Below, one piece after another: positions 17,641 through 26,686 of a DNA stretch of 44,274 bases; position 1 is the first letter of the stretch, and each line of letters opens with the position of its first letter. This DNA comes from Ornithinicoccus halotolerans. Lineage in GTDB: Bacteria > Actinomycetota > Actinomycetes > Actinomycetales > Dermatophilaceae. A program made the position numbers and the translations under genes. The notes under the pieces were generated by a model that was not told the origin of the DNA, did not search any database, and saw only the letters and a list, made by a program, of their open reading frames with translations. Location: assembly GCF_009602535.1 (NCBI RefSeq), contig NZ_WIQI01000015.1, forward strand, positions 1 through 44,274, written 5' to 3'.

Positions 17641-17646
17641 ATTGTG
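17641..17646 (-). promoter_or_regulatory. -10-like box 7 nt before the GDT1-family gene
   Basis: The minus strand reads CACAAT, then GGGCCCA, then GTG. The box overlaps the in-frame ATG three codons upstream, so that ATG would not be in the transcript. Confidence 0.5.
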
Positions 17647-17674
17647 CCGACCGGCCGACGACGGTCCGTACCCG

Positions 17675-17698
17675 GGGCGCGGGCCCGGTGCCGCGCCC
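17675..17698 (-). terminator. Hairpin after the acyl-CoA synthetase gene
   Basis: GGGCGCGG at 17675-17682 pairs with CCGCGCCC at 17691-17698 (8-bp stem, 8-nt loop), directly downstream of the prpE-like stop on the minus strand. No U-tract. Confidence 0.5.
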
Positions 17699-17705
17699 GC
17701 GGCCG

Positions 17706-19646
17706 CTACCGGCGCAGCAGGCCGGACAGCTGCTCGAGCACCGCCGGGTCCTCGATGGTGCTCGGCACAGCCGGCCGCTCCCCCTCGGCCAGCTGGCGCA
17801 TGGTGCGGCGCAGGATCTTGCCGGAGCGGGTCTTGGGCAGCGCCTCGACGACGTCGACCCGCCGCAGCGCCGCCACCGGTCCCACCTCGGCCCGGACCCG
17901 CTCCACCAGCTCGCCCCGGATCCGCTCCAGCTCGGCCTCGTCCGGGTCCACGCCTGCCTTGAGCACCACCAGCGCGCGCGGCACCTGCCCCTTGAGCTCG
18001 TCGCTGACGCCGATGACGGCGCACTCGGCGACGTCCGGGTGCCCGGCGAGCGCCTCCTCCAGCGACCCGGCCGAGAGCCGGTGCCCGGCCACGTTGAGCA
18101 CGTCGTCGGTGCGTCCCATGACGTAGACGTAGCCGTCCTCGTCCAGGTAGCCGCCGTCGCCGGAGAGGTAGTAGCCGGGGTAGGCCGACAGGTAGGACTC
18201 GACGAACCGGTCGTCGTCGTGCCAGAGCGTGGGCAGCGTGCCCGGCGGCAGCGGCAGCCGCAGGCAGATCGCGCCCTCGGTCCCGGGCGGGACGGCCTGG
18301 CCCTGCTCGTCCAGCACCTGCAGGTCGTAGCCGGGCGCCGGGAGGGTCGGTGAGCCGGGCTTGATCGGCAGCAGCTCCACGCCCACCGGGTTGGTCGCCA
18401 CCGGCCAGCCGGTCTCGGTCTGCCACCAGTTGTCGACCACGGGGACGCCGAGGGCGTCGGTGGCCCACTGCCAGGTGTCGGGGTCCAGCCGCTCCCCCGC
18501 CAGGAAGAGCGCGCGCAGCCGCGACAGGTCGTGCCCGGCGACCAGGGCGCCGCGGGGGTCCTGCCGCTTGATGGCCCGGATCGCGGTCGGGGCCGTGAAC
18601 AGCCCCACCGCGCCGTGCTCGGCCGCGACCCGCCACAGCGCCCCGGCGTCCGGGGTGCCGACCGGCTTGCCCTCGTAGAGCACCGTCGTGGCGCCGGTCA
18701 GCAGCGGGGCGTAGACGATGTAGGAGTGCCCGACGACCCACCCGACGTCGGAGGCGCAGAACCAGGCCTCACCGGGCCGCACCCCGTAGAGCTGCTCCAT
18801 CGACCACCGCATCGCGACGGCGTAGCCGCCGCTGTCGCGCACGATGCCCTTCGGCCGCCCGGTGGTGCCGGAGGTGTAGAGCACGTACAGCGGGTCGCTG
18901 GCGTGCACCGGCACGCACCCGGCCGGCTGCGCCGCGTCGGGATGCATGACGCGGTCCCAGTCCAGGTCGCGCTCCCCCAGCTCGCACGGCTGCTGCTCCC
19001 GCTGCAGGATCACGCAGTGGTCCGGCTGGTGCCCGGAGCGGCGCAGCGCCTCGTCCAGCATCGGCTTGTACGGCACCACCCGGGTGGGCTCGACGCCGCA
19101 GGAGGCCGAGACCACCACCGTCGGGCGGGCGTCCTCGATCCGGGCGGCCAGCTCGGCGGGGGCGAAGCCGCCGAACACCACCGAGTGGATCGCGCCGAGC
19201 CGGGCGCAGCCGAGCATCGCGATGACCGCCTCGGGCACCATCGGCAGGTAGAGGACGACCCGGTCGCCGGTGCCGACGCCCAGGTCGCGCAGCACTCCCG
19301 CGAACCGCGCGACCAGGTCCAGCAGCTCGGCGTAGGTGTACCGGCGCTGGGTGCCGGTGACGGGACTGTCGTAAACCAGCGCGACCTGGTCGGCCCGGCC
19401 CCGGATGACGTGGCGGTCCAGCGCGTTGTAGCACACGTTGAGGCGCCCGTCGGGGAACCACCGGTAGAACGGCGGGGAGCTGTCGTCAAGGACCTGCCGC
19501 GGCCGCCGGATCCAGTCGATCCCCTGGGCCGCCTCCGCCCAGAACGCCGTCGGGTCCTCCCGGCTGGCCCGCAGCAGCTGGGCGTAGCTGCCGGTGCCTC
19601 CGGCGGGTGCCGGGCCGCCACCACCGGGACCTGCTGGGTGGGTCAT
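17706..19646 (-). CDS. prpE: Propionyl-CoA (acetyl-CoA-like) synthetase, PrpE type
   Basis: The 646-residue adenylate-forming enzyme activates a short-chain acid with ATP and CoA. Its core motif YTSGTTGRPKGIVRDSGG starts at residue 257, where the RDSGG ending is typical of propionyl-CoA synthetases. The WWQTETGWP motif is near 410 and the acetylation-regulated catalytic lysine is in PKTRSGKILRR at 610. The N-terminus resembles the ACAS_N segment (PTAFWAEAAQGIDW). It stands alone, diverging from the LOG-like gene. I chose the ATG at 19646, with a -10-like CACCAT six bases upstream; a GTG at 19682 is also possible. Confidence 0.88.
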   Translation of the reverse strand: MTHPAGPGGGGPAPAGGTGSYAQLLRASREDPTAFWAEAAQGIDWIRRPRQVLDDSSPPFYRWFPDGRLNVCYNALDRHVIRGRADQVALVYDSPVTGTQRRYTYAELLDLVARFAGVLRDLGVGTGDRVVLYLPMVPEAVIAMLGCARLGAIHSVVFGGFAPAELAARIEDARPTVVVSASCGVEPTRVVPYKPMLDEALRRSGHQPDHCVILQREQQPCELGERDLDWDRVMHPDAAQPAGCVPVHASDPLYVLYTSGTTGRPKGIVRDSGGYAVAMRWSMEQLYGVRPGEAWFCASDVGWVVGHSYIVYAPLLTGATTVLYEGKPVGTPDAGALWRVAAEHGAVGLFTAPTAIRAIKRQDPRGALVAGHDLSRLRALFLAGERLDPDTWQWATDALGVPVVDNWWQTETGWPVATNPVGVELLPIKPGSPTLPAPGYDLQVLDEQGQAVPPGTEGAICLRLPLPPGTLPTLWHDDDRFVESYLSAYPGYYLSGDGGYLDEDGYVYVMGRTDDVLNVAGHRLSAGSLEEALAGHPDVAECAVIGVSDELKGQVPRALVVLKAGVDPDEAELERIRGELVERVRAEVGPVAALRRVDVVEALPKTRSGKILRRTMRQLAEGERPAVPSTIEDPAVLEQLSGLLRR

Positions 19647-19652
19647 GGCCCC

Positions 19653-19658
19653 ATGGTG
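19653..19658 (-). promoter_or_regulatory. -10-like box 6 nt before the acyl-CoA synthetase ATG
   Basis: The minus strand reads CACCAT, six bases (GGGGCC), then ATG. It is weaker as a -10 than others here but keeps the same A2/T6 pattern and spacing. Confidence 0.35.
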
Positions 19659-19702
19659 GCGGCCGGGGACGGTCTGCGCCACTGTCCCCGCCCGGTCGCG
19701 GC

Positions 19703-19708
19703 TATCGT
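19703..19708 (+). promoter_or_regulatory. -10-like box 6 nt before the LOG-like gene
   Basis: TATCGT is followed by six bases and the ATG at 19715, with no Shine-Dalgarno; a leaderless transcript is likely. Confidence 0.5.
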
Positions 19709-19714
19709 CGCGCC

Positions 19715-20878
19715 ATGACTGCCGCCCAGCAGCCGGCGCCGGGCACCGGCGAGGTCCGCTACGAGCACCCCGCGCCCGAGCCGGGCAGCGGGCGGCGACG
19801 CGAGATCGAGGACCAGGCGGCGCTGGTGGCGCTGCTGGACTCCGCCGCCTCGCTCGCCGGGCTGCGGTTCCAGGGGCTGGACCTCACCGGCCACGAGGCG
19901 GCGCTACTGGCACGGCAGGACGTGCGGGGGCTGGTGGTGCTCGGCGGGCGGCTGACGCCCGCGCTGGATGAGCACCTGCGCTCCCACGGCGCCATCATCT
20001 TCCCGACCGACCCGGGGGCGCCGGTGCTCCCGTACCGCGGCACGCTGTACACGCCCGAGGAGCTGTACGACGGCCTCGCCGAGGGGTACGAGCACACGCC
20101 GGACGCGCGGGCCTACGCCTGGTCCCGGGACGCCACCGTCGCCCACGACGCCTACGTCTCGGCGCTGCGGGCGATCCACGACGACGCCATGGCGGACGCG
20201 CTGGTGGACGTGGTCGCCGGGCGGCGGGTGGCCGGCGTGATGGGCGGACACGCGGTGCGGCGCGGGAGCGCGGAGTTCGCCCTTGCCGCCGAGCTCGGCC
20301 ACCGGCTGGCCCGCGAGGGCGTCCTGGTGGCCACCGGCGGCGGCCCCGGCGCGATGGAGGCGGCCAACCTGGGCGCGTGGGCGCAGGACGGCACGGCGCT
20401 GGCCGGGGCGCTGGAGCGGCTGGCAGCGGTGCCCCACTTCGCCCCTCGGATCGGCCCGTGGGCCGAGGTGGCGCTGCGGGTGCGGGAGCAGGGCGCCCGG
20501 GACGGCCGGCCGCGCAGCCTCGGGATTCCCACCTGGCACTACGGCCACGAGCCGCCGAACGTGTTCGCGGACCTGGTGGCCAAGTTCTTCTCCAACGCGC
20601 TCCGGGAGGACCTGCTGCTGCACCACAGCGGCGCCGGGCTGGTGGTGCTGCCCGGCGCGGCCGGCACCGTGCAGGAGGTGTTCCAGATGGCGACCCGGCT
20701 CTACTACGAGGTCGACGGCCGGGTGCCGCCGCTGGTCCTGGTCGGCCCGGAGCACTGGACGGGGCAGCTCCCGGTGTGGCCGCTGCTGCAGGCGCTGGGC
20801 CGCGGCCGGGCGATGGCCGAGGCGGTGCACCTGGTGCAGACCCCGGCCGAGGCCGCGGCGATCGTGCTGGCCGGGTGA
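19715..20878 (+). CDS. LOG-like Rossmann-fold nucleotide-binding protein
   Basis: The 387-residue protein has the lysine-decarboxylase/LOG-type fold, shown by VLVATGGGPGAMEAANLGA at residues 203-221 and VVLPGAAGTVQEVFQM around 310. The usual LOG motif PGGxGTxxE is altered to PGAAGTxxE, and an N-terminal domain of about 160 residues precedes the fold. Classical LOG proteins release cytokinin-type bases from nucleotide monophosphates; this larger actinobacterial group has no assigned substrate that I know of. It diverges from the acyl-CoA synthetase with a 68-bp shared upstream region. Confidence 0.8.
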   Translation: MTAAQQPAPGTGEVRYEHPAPEPGSGRRREIEDQAALVALLDSAASLAGLRFQGLDLTGHEAALLARQDVRGLVVLGGRLTPALDEHLRSHGAIIFPTDPGAPVLPYRGTLYTPEELYDGLAEGYEHTPDARAYAWSRDATVAHDAYVSALRAIHDDAMADALVDVVAGRRVAGVMGGHAVRRGSAEFALAAELGHRLAREGVLVATGGGPGAMEAANLGAWAQDGTALAGALERLAAVPHFAPRIGPWAEVALRVREQGARDGRPRSLGIPTWHYGHEPPNVFADLVAKFFSNALREDLLLHHSGAGLVVLPGAAGTVQEVFQMATRLYYEVDGRVPPLVLVGPEHWTGQLPVWPLLQALGRGRAMAEAVHLVQTPAEAAAIVLAG

Positions 20879-20906
20879 GCCGCGCCCGACCGGAGCCGGC
20901 GGTCCC

Positions 20907-22076
20907 TCACCCGGTCTGTGCGGCCAGCTGGCCGCAGGCGCCGTCGATCTCTGAGCCGCGGGTGTCGCGCACGGTCGTCGGGATGCCGTGGGCGAGCAGC
21001 CGCTCCACGAACTGCTGCTCCACGCCGGGCCGGGAGGCGGTCCACTTCGACCCCGGCGTCGGGTTCAGCGGGATCGGGTTGACGTGCACCCAGCCGCGAC
21101 CGCGGGCGTTGAGCTTCTCTCCCAGCAGGTCCGCCCGCCAGGCCTGGTCGTTGATGTCGCGGATGAGGGCGTACTCGATGGAGACCCGCCGCCCGGTGGT
21201 CTCGAAGTAGCGGTGGGCGGCGTCGAGGGCCTCGTCGACCTGCCAGCGGGTGTTGATCGGCACCAGCTCGTCGCGGAGCTCGTCGTCGGGGGCGTGCAGC
21301 GACAGCGCGAGCGTGACGGGGACGCCCTCGCCGGCCAGCTTGTCGATGGCCGGCACCAGCCCGACGGTGGACATGGTGACGCCGCGGGCCGACATCCCCA
21401 GCCCCTCCGGCGCGGGGTCGACCAGCCGACGGATCGCGGCGACGGAGGCGCGGTAGTTGGCCAGCGCCTCCCCCATGCCCATGAAGACCACGTTGCTGAC
21501 GCGCAGCGCCTGCTCGGTGCTCTCGATGTGGTCCCCGCCGGCGAGGTCGCCGTGCCGCAGCGCGCGGGCAGCCGAGACCACCTGCTCGACGATCTCGGCG
21601 GTGGACAGGTTGCGGGTCAGTCCCTGCTGGCCGGTGGCGCAGAACGGGCAGTTCATGCCGCACCCGGCCTGGCTCGAGATGCACATGGTGACCCGCCCGG
21701 GGTAGCGCATCAGCACCGACTCCACCATCGCGCCGTCGTGCAGCCGGTGCACCGCCTTCAGGGTGGCGCCGTCGTCCGCGCTGAGCGTGTGCACCGGCGT
21801 CAGCAGGGTCGGGAGGACGGTGCCGACCAGCTCCTCCCGACCCCGGGCCGGCAGGTCGGTCATCGCGGTCGGGTCGGTGACCAGCCGCTCCAGGTAGTGG
21901 CGGGACAGCTGGTCGGCGCGGAACGGCCGCTCCCCCAGCTCGGCCAGCCACGCGCGCCGGTCGGCCAGCCCCGAGTCCACCAGGTGCCGGGGCGGCTTGC
22001 CGCGGCGGGGGGCGCGGAAGGTCAACGCCCCCGGGGCGGGTCGGTCGGTGCTCGGAGCGGGCAGTGGCGTCGTCAC
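20907..22076 (-). CDS. rlmN: Dual-specificity RNA methyltransferase RlmN
   Basis: The 389-residue radical-SAM enzyme methylates C2 of A2503 in 23S rRNA and A37 of some tRNAs. The cluster motif is CGMNCPFC (Cys139, 143, 146). The resolving cysteine is in the C-terminal EIDGACGQL (Cys381), and [15 protein letters not shown] near residue 195 matches the SAM-binding GMGE motif. The GTG at 22076 has no ribosome-binding site but has CACACT six bases upstream. Gene order rlmN-cdsA-frr-pyrH on one strand is conserved with mycobacteria. Confidence 0.95.
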   Translation of the reverse strand: MTTPLPAPSTDRPAPGALTFRAPRRGKPPRHLVDSGLADRRAWLAELGERPFRADQLSRHYLERLVTDPTAMTDLPARGREELVGTVLPTLLTPVHTLSADDGATLKAVHRLHDGAMVESVLMRYPGRVTMCISSQAGCGMNCPFCATGQQGLTRNLSTAEIVEQVVSAARALRHGDLAGGDHIESTEQALRVSNVVFMGMGEALANYRASVAAIRRLVDPAPEGLGMSARGVTMSTVGLVPAIDKLAGEGVPVTLALSLHAPDDELRDELVPINTRWQVDEALDAAHRYFETTGRRVSIEYALIRDINDQAWRADLLGEKLNARGRGWVHVNPIPLNPTPGSKWTASRPGVEQQFVERLLAHGIPTTVRDTRGSEIDGACGQLAAQTG

Positions 22077-22082
22077 CGCACC

Positions 22083-22088
22083 AGTGTG
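22083..22088 (-). promoter_or_regulatory. -10-like box 6 nt before rlmN (leaderless)
   Basis: The minus strand reads CACACT, GGTGCG, GTG. It lies just beyond the palindromes that follow cdsA, consistent with rlmN being its own transcription unit. Confidence 0.45.
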
Positions 22089-22110
22089 ACAGCCGGCGCC
22101 GCCCGCGCCG

Positions 22111-22145
22111 CTCCCGCGCGGGAGGCCGCCGCGGCCGCGGCGGCC
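22111..22145 (-). terminator. Two adjacent perfect palindromes after cdsA
   Basis: CTCCCGCGCGGGAG at 22111-22124 is a 14-bp perfect palindrome. It abuts a second perfect palindrome of 22 bp at 22124-22145, centred on GGCC and built of GGCCGCCGCGG and its complement. Both lie within 35 bp after the cdsA stop, the natural place for a terminator. Confidence 0.55.
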
Positions 22146-22146
22146 G

Positions 22147-23034
22147 CTACGCCGGGACCAGCCAGCTCAGCAGCGCCCAGCTGACGGGAACGGCCACCAG
22201 CAGCGAGTCCAGCCGGTCCATCACCCCACCGTGCCCGGGCAGCAGCGAGCCCATGTCCTTGATGCCCAGGTCCCGCTTCAGCGTCGACTCCGCCAGGTCG
22301 CCGACGGTCGCGGCGGCGGCGACCGCCAGCCCGAGCAGCGCCCCGGCCCACCAGCGGCCGTCCAGCAGCAGCACGACCGACAGCGTGCCGGCGACGGCAC
22401 AGGTGACCACGGAGCCGGCCAGCCCCTCCCAGGACTTCTTGGGGCTGATGGATGGCGCCAGCGGGTGCCGGCCGACGAGCACGCCCACGGCGTAGCCGCC
22501 CACGTCGCTGGCCACCGTGGTGATGAGGAAGACCAGCACCCGCTGCGGGCCGTCCTCCGGCAGCAGCATGAGGGAGGAGAGGGCAGCCAGCAGCGGGACG
22601 TAGCTGAGCACGAACACGCCCCCGGCGATGTCGGTGATCGCCCCCGCCAGTCCGTCCAGGGCCCGCCAGAGCAGCACCGCCAGCACGCACAGCCCGTACC
22701 CGACCGCCAGTCCCTGCGGGCCGGCCAGGTAGGCGACCGGCACCAGCGCGAGCGCGCCCATCATCGTCGGGACGGTCGGCGGGACGATCCGCCCGGCGCG
22801 CAGCGCCCCCAGCAGCTCCCAGCCGCCCAGGCAGGCCGCCAGCGTGGCGATCACCACGAACGCGGGCTTCCACAGCAGCAGGGCCGCGACCAGGACGATG
22901 CCCAGCCCGACCCCGACCGCGATCGCGGCCCGCAGGTTCCGGCCGGCGCGCGAGGGCGCGGGCGAGCCGCTACCCCGTTGCGCGTGCTGGGCCTGCTGGG
23001 CGCGGTGCGCCCGCCGCGAGGAGGCCCCTGCCAT
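22147..23034 (-). CDS. cdsA: Phosphatidate cytidylyltransferase
   Basis: The 295-residue membrane enzyme makes CDP-diacylglycerol from phosphatidic acid and CTP for phospholipid synthesis. About eight hydrophobic segments are visible. The family signature is near the C-terminus: [20 protein letters not shown] followed by [10 protein letters not shown] charged N-terminal tail ([15 protein letters not shown]) precedes the first helix. I chose the ATG at 23034; a GTG at 23043 would add three residues. It lies 27 bp after frr and is probably co-transcribed with it. Confidence 0.93.
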   Translation of the reverse strand: MAGASSRRAHRAQQAQHAQRGSGSPAPSRAGRNLRAAIAVGVGLGIVLVAALLLWKPAFVVIATLAACLGGWELLGALRAGRIVPPTVPTMMGALALVPVAYLAGPQGLAVGYGLCVLAVLLWRALDGLAGAITDIAGGVFVLSYVPLLAALSSLMLLPEDGPQRVLVFLITTVASDVGGYAVGVLVGRHPLAPSISPKKSWEGLAGSVVTCAVAGTLSVVLLLDGRWWAGALLGLAVAAAATVGDLAESTLKRDLGIKDMGSLLPGHGGVMDRLDSLLVAVPVSWALLSWLVPA

Positions 23035-23061
23035 CGTCACCACCCCTCGGCGCGGTCGGCC

Positions 23062-23628
23062 TCACACCTCCAGCAGCTCGGCTTCCTTGTGCTTGAGGAC
23101 CTCGTCGATGGCGTCGACGTGCCGGCGGGTGAGCCCCTCGAGCTCCTTCTCCGCGCGGCTGCCCTCGTCCTCGCCGATGTCGCCGTCCTTGACCGCCTTG
23201 TCGATCTGGTCCTTGGTGTGGCGGCGCACGTTGCGCACCGACACCTTGGCCTCCTCGCCCTTGGCGCGGGCGAGCTTGATGTAGTCCTTGCGGCGCTCCT
23301 CGGTCAGCTGCGGGAGCACGATGCGGACCACGTTGCCGTCGTTGCTGGGGTTGACCCCCAGGTCCGAGTCGCGCAGCGCTTTCTCGACGGAGCTCATCGC
23401 GCCCTTGTCGTAGGGCTGGATCAGCACGGTGCGGGCGTCCTGGACCTGGAAGGAGGCCAGCTGCTGCAGCGGGGTCGGAGCGCCGTAGTAGTCGACCAGC
23501 AGCTTGCTGAACATGCTCGGGTGAGCCCGGCCGGTACGGATCGTGGCCATGTCCTCGCGGGCGACCTCGAGGGCCTTCTGCATTTTCTCCTCGGCCTCCA
23601 GCAGGGCCATCTCGGTCGTCTCGGACAT
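23062..23628 (-). CDS. frr: Ribosome recycling factor
   Basis: The 188-residue protein splits post-termination ribosomes together with EF-G. It has the usual full-length RRF sequence: EEKMQKALEVAREDMATIRTG at the start, ILVDYYGAPTPLQQLA-like text near residue 45, IVLPQLTEERRKDYIKLA near 103 and VRNVRRHTKDQIDK near 130. AAGGAG precedes the ATG. It follows pyrH by 47 bp, the standard pyrH-frr pairing. Confidence 0.97.
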   Translation of the reverse strand: MSETTEMALLEAEEKMQKALEVAREDMATIRTGRAHPSMFSKLLVDYYGAPTPLQQLASFQVQDARTVLIQPYDKGAMSSVEKALRDSDLGVNPSNDGNVVRIVLPQLTEERRKDYIKLARAKGEEAKVSVRNVRRHTKDQIDKAVKDGDIGEDEGSRAEKELEGLTRRHVDAIDEVLKHKEAELLEV

Positions 23629-23675
23629 CAGCGCGGACTCCTTCTCGTGTGCAGGTGGACGGCGAGGGCGGTGAC

Positions 23676-24431
23676 CTACTCGGACGTCACCAGTGTCCCG
23701 ATCCTCTCACCCCGGACCGCCCGCGCGATCGCCTCGTCACCGTCGATGCCGAAGACCAGCATCGGCAGGTCGTTCTCCATGCAGAGGCTGAAGGCGGCCG
23801 CGTCGACGACGCGCAGGTTGCTGGCCAGCGCGTCGCTGTAGGTCAGCGTCTCCAGCCGGACCGCGTCCGGGTCGGTGCGCGGGTCGGCCGTGTACACGCC
23901 GTCCACACCGTGCTTGCTCATCAGCACCGCGTCGCACTGGATCTCCAGCGCCCGCTGCGCCGAGACGGTGTCGGTGGAGAAGTACGGCATCCCCGCGCCG
24001 GCCCCGAAGATCACCACCCGGCCCTTCTCCAGGTGGCGCATCGCCCGGCGCGGGATGTAGGGCTCGGCCACCTGACCCATCGTGATCGCCGTCTGCACCC
24101 GGGTGTCGACGCCCTCCTTCTCGAGGAAGTCCTGCAGCGCCAGGCAGTTCATGACGGTGCCCAGCATGCCCATGTAGTCGGCGCGGGCCCGCTCCATGCC
24201 CCGCTGCTGCAGCTCGGCGCCGCGGAAGAAGTTGCCGCCGCCGACCACCACGGCGATCTGGACGCCCTCGCGCGCGGCCGTCGCGATCTGGTGGGCGATG
24301 CGACGGACCACGTCGGGGTCCAGCCCGACCCGGCCACCCCCGAATGCCTCCCCGGACAGCTTGAGCAGCACCCGCCGCGGCGAGTGCGAGGTCGGCGTCG
24401 GGGCGGTGGACAGGGTCGCGGCGCTCAACAT
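23676..24431 (-). CDS. pyrH: Uridylate kinase (UMP kinase)
   Basis: The 251-residue amino-acid-kinase-fold enzyme phosphorylates UMP to UDP. It shows [13 protein letters not shown] near residue 20, [11 protein letters not shown] near 62, [19 protein letters not shown] near 135 and [11 protein letters not shown] near 175. GGGAG stands 4 nt before the ATG at 24431, which decides the start over an upstream in-frame ATG at 24485. It is separated from tsf by a strong terminator, so pyrH-frr-cdsA is a separate unit. Confidence 0.96.
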   Translation of the reverse strand: MLSAATLSTAPTPTSHSPRRVLLKLSGEAFGGGRVGLDPDVVRRIAHQIATAAREGVQIAVVVGGGNFFRGAELQQRGMERARADYMGMLGTVMNCLALQDFLEKEGVDTRVQTAITMGQVAEPYIPRRAMRHLEKGRVVIFGAGAGMPYFSTDTVSAQRALEIQCDAVLMSKHGVDGVYTADPRTDPDAVRLETLTYSDALASNLRVVDAAAFSLCMENDLPMLVFGIDGDEAIARAVRGERIGTLVTSE

Positions 24432-24571
24432 GGTCTCCCGGCGGGTGGTCAGGGGCGGTCGCTCGATCCTGCCACACCCTGCCACACGATCGGCTCGGGC
24501 GGCAGGCCGTGACCGCCCCGGACGGCGCCACGGCGTACCTCGGTCCGGCGGGCGGTGCGGACCCAGACGCG

Positions 24572-24607
24572 GCAGGGCCGGGACCCCCAGCGGGGTCCCG
24601 GCCCTGC
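24572..24607 (-). terminator. Strong terminator hairpin after tsf
   Basis: GCAGGGCCGGGACCCC at 24572-24587 pairs without a mismatch with 24592-24607, giving a 16-bp stem with a 4-nt loop (CAGC). It lies 25 bp past the tsf stop and isolates rpsB-tsf from pyrH. There is no U-tract. Confidence 0.85.
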
Positions 24608-24632
24608 GGCGCGGCTCAGCGTGCGGACTGGC

Positions 24633-25460
24633 TCAGACGCCGACCTTGAACCGGACGAAGCCGGTGACCTTCGCGCCGGCCTCGTCGGCGACCTTGGCCA
24701 CCGACTTCTTGGGGTCCTTCGCGAACGGCTGGTCCAGCAGCACGTTGTCCTTGAAGTAGGCGTTGACCCGGCCCTCGACGATCTTGGACATCGCCTGCTC
24801 GGGCTTGCCCTCCTCGCGCGCGGTCTGCTCGGCGATCCGGCGCTCGTTCTCGACGACCTCCGGGTCGATCTCCTCACGGGTCAGCACGGTCGGGCTGAAG
24901 GCCGCGACGTGCATCGCGATGTCGCGGGCGACCTGCTCGTCGCCACCGGCAGTAGCCACCAGCACACCGATCTGCGGGGGCAGGTCCGGGCTGGTGCGGT
25001 GCAGGTAGGACACGACGTTCTCGCCGTCGAGCCGGGCCACCCGCTTGACCTCGATCTTCTCGCCGATGGTGGCGTTGGCCTCATCGAGGACCGCCTGGAC
25101 GGTCTGTCCGTCCATCTCGGAGGACAGCAGGGTCTCGGCGTCGGGTGCGCCGACGGCGACCGCCTGGGCGATGACCCGGTCGGCCAGCTCGCCGAACTTG
25201 TCACCCTTGGCGACGAAGTCGGTCTCGCAGTTGACCTCGACCATGGTGCCGGCGTCCCCGTCGACGTGGACCCGGACCAGGCCGTTGGAGGCCGAGCGGC
25301 CCTCCCGCTTGGTCACGCCCTTCAGGCCCTTGACCCGCAGGACCTCGGTGGCCTTGGCAGTGTCGCCCTCGGCCTCGTCCAGCGCCTTCTTGACGTCCAT
25401 CATGCCGGCGCCCGTCTGCTCGCGGAGCGCCTTGATGTCAGCGGCGGTGTAGTTCGCCAT
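24633..25460 (-). CDS. tsf: Translation elongation factor Ts
   Basis: The 275-residue nucleotide-exchange factor for EF-Tu begins MANYTAADIKALREQTGAGM with the EF-Ts UBA domain, and has the conserved VEVNCETDFVAKGDKF core near residue 74. The end (KDNVLLDQPFAKDPKKSV) is the standard C-terminal module. It follows rpsB by 74 bp, as in most bacteria, and ends before a strong hairpin. Confidence 0.97.
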   Translation of the reverse strand: MANYTAADIKALREQTGAGMMDVKKALDEAEGDTAKATEVLRVKGLKGVTKREGRSASNGLVRVHVDGDAGTMVEVNCETDFVAKGDKFGELADRVIAQAVAVGAPDAETLLSSEMDGQTVQAVLDEANATIGEKIEVKRVARLDGENVVSYLHRTSPDLPPQIGVLVATAGGDEQVARDIAMHVAAFSPTVLTREEIDPEVVENERRIAEQTAREEGKPEQAMSKIVEGRVNAYFKDNVLLDQPFAKDPKKSVAKVADEAGAKVTGFVRFKVGV

Positions 25461-25534
25461 GGGGGATGGTGACTCCTTCGTGGAAGTGGTAGGCGGAGTG
25501 AGAGGAACGGGCACGCTGGCCGTCCCGGTCGGGC

Positions 25535-26500
25535 TCAGGCCTCGGAGGACTGCCCGGCGGCCTGCTCAGCGGCCTCCTCGGGCTGGGGGCCGGAGGCGGC
25601 CTCGGCGTTGGCCCGGTCGGCCTCGGCCTCGTCCGGGGCGACCTCGGCGGCCTCGGTCTGCACCTCGTCGGTCTCGACCTCGGCGGCCGGCTGGTCGTCC
25701 GGCTCGGTCTGCACGTCGGCCGACGGCGTCCCGGCGCCGCCCGCGAGCAGCTCCCGCTCCCACTCGGCCATCGGCTCGGCCTCCTCGCCGGCCTCGGCGC
25801 TGCCACCGGAGGCGCGCGCCATCAGGCCGTCGGCGACGGCGTCGGCGATGATCCGGGTGAGCAGGGTCACCGACCGGATCGCGTCGTCGTTGCCGGGCAC
25901 CTTGTAGTCGACCTCGTCCGGGTCGCAGTTGGTGTCCAGGATGGCGATGACCGGGACCCCGAGCTTGCGAGCCTCAGTGACCGCCAGGTGCTCCTTCTTG
26001 GTGTCGACCACCCAGATGGCGGAGGGCACCCGGCCCATGTTGCGGATGCCGCCCAGCGCGCGCTCGAGCTTGTCCTTCTCGCGGCGCATCATGAGGAGCT
26101 CCTTCTTGGTGTGGCCGGAACCGGCCACGTCCTCGAAGTCGATCTCCTCGAGCTCCTTCAGCCGCGAGAGCCGCTTGGAGACGGTCTGGAAGTTGGTGAG
26201 CATGCCGCCCAGCCAGCGGTGGTTGACGTAGGGCATCCCGACCCTGGTCGCCTGCTCGGCGATCGACTCCTGCGCCTGCTTCTTGGTGCCGACGAAGAGG
26301 ATCGTGCCGCCGTGGGCGACGGTCTGCTTGACGAAGTCGTAGGCCTCGTTGAGGTAGGTCAACGACTGCTGCAGGTCGATGATGTAGATGCCGTTGCGCT
26401 CGGTCATGATGAAGCGCTTCATCTTGGGGTTCCAGCGACGGGTCTGGTGCCCGAAGTGGACGCCGCTCTCCAGGAGCTGGCGCATGGTGACGACGGCCAT
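25535..26500 (-). CDS. rpsB: 30S ribosomal protein S2 with long acidic C-terminal tail
   Basis: The S2 core ([20 protein letters not shown], then [16 protein letters not shown] near residue 89 and the [19 protein letters not shown] segment near 156) fills residues 1-230. The remaining about 90 residues are rich in Glu, Asp, Ala and Pro with no fold I can assign; E. coli S2 is 241 residues. S2 binds the small subunit late in assembly and is needed for S1 binding. The ATG at 26500 is placed by the conserved N-terminus, and the Shine-Dalgarno is weak. A leader of about 180 nt with a hairpin lies upstream. Confidence 0.96.
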   Translation of the reverse strand: MAVVTMRQLLESGVHFGHQTRRWNPKMKRFIMTERNGIYIIDLQQSLTYLNEAYDFVKQTVAHGGTILFVGTKKQAQESIAEQATRVGMPYVNHRWLGGMLTNFQTVSKRLSRLKELEEIDFEDVAGSGHTKKELLMMRREKDKLERALGGIRNMGRVPSAIWVVDTKKEHLAVTEARKLGVPVIAILDTNCDPDEVDYKVPGNDDAIRSVTLLTRIIADAVADGLMARASGGSAEAGEEAEPMAEWERELLAGGAGTPSADVQTEPDDQPAAEVETDEVQTEAAEVAPDEAEADRANAEAASGPQPEEAAEQAAGQSSEA

Positions 26501-26550
26501 GCCGTGTCTCGCTTTCTTCTCGGTGGCAGTTGGTCTCCTGGCACGGGCGA

Positions 26551-26580
26551 CAGTCCCCACCCGGACGGGGTCCGGGACTG
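26551..26580 (-). promoter_or_regulatory. Bulged hairpin in the presumed rpsB leader
   Basis: CCCGGAC at 26560-26566 and GTCCGGG pair closely, and a further CAGT/ACTG pair extends the stem past a bulge. It lies 50-80 nt upstream of the rpsB ATG. S2 autoregulates through its leader in some bacteria, but I cannot show that here. Confidence 0.3.
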
Positions 26581-26686
26581 CGAGGGCCTGTCCCGCCAGC
26601 TCGGCGGTGGGCTCGTGCGCGAATTCGCTGGTGTGCTCCACGTGCGCCGGCTCGCGGGCACGGCGGACACACCACGCGTGTCCCCT

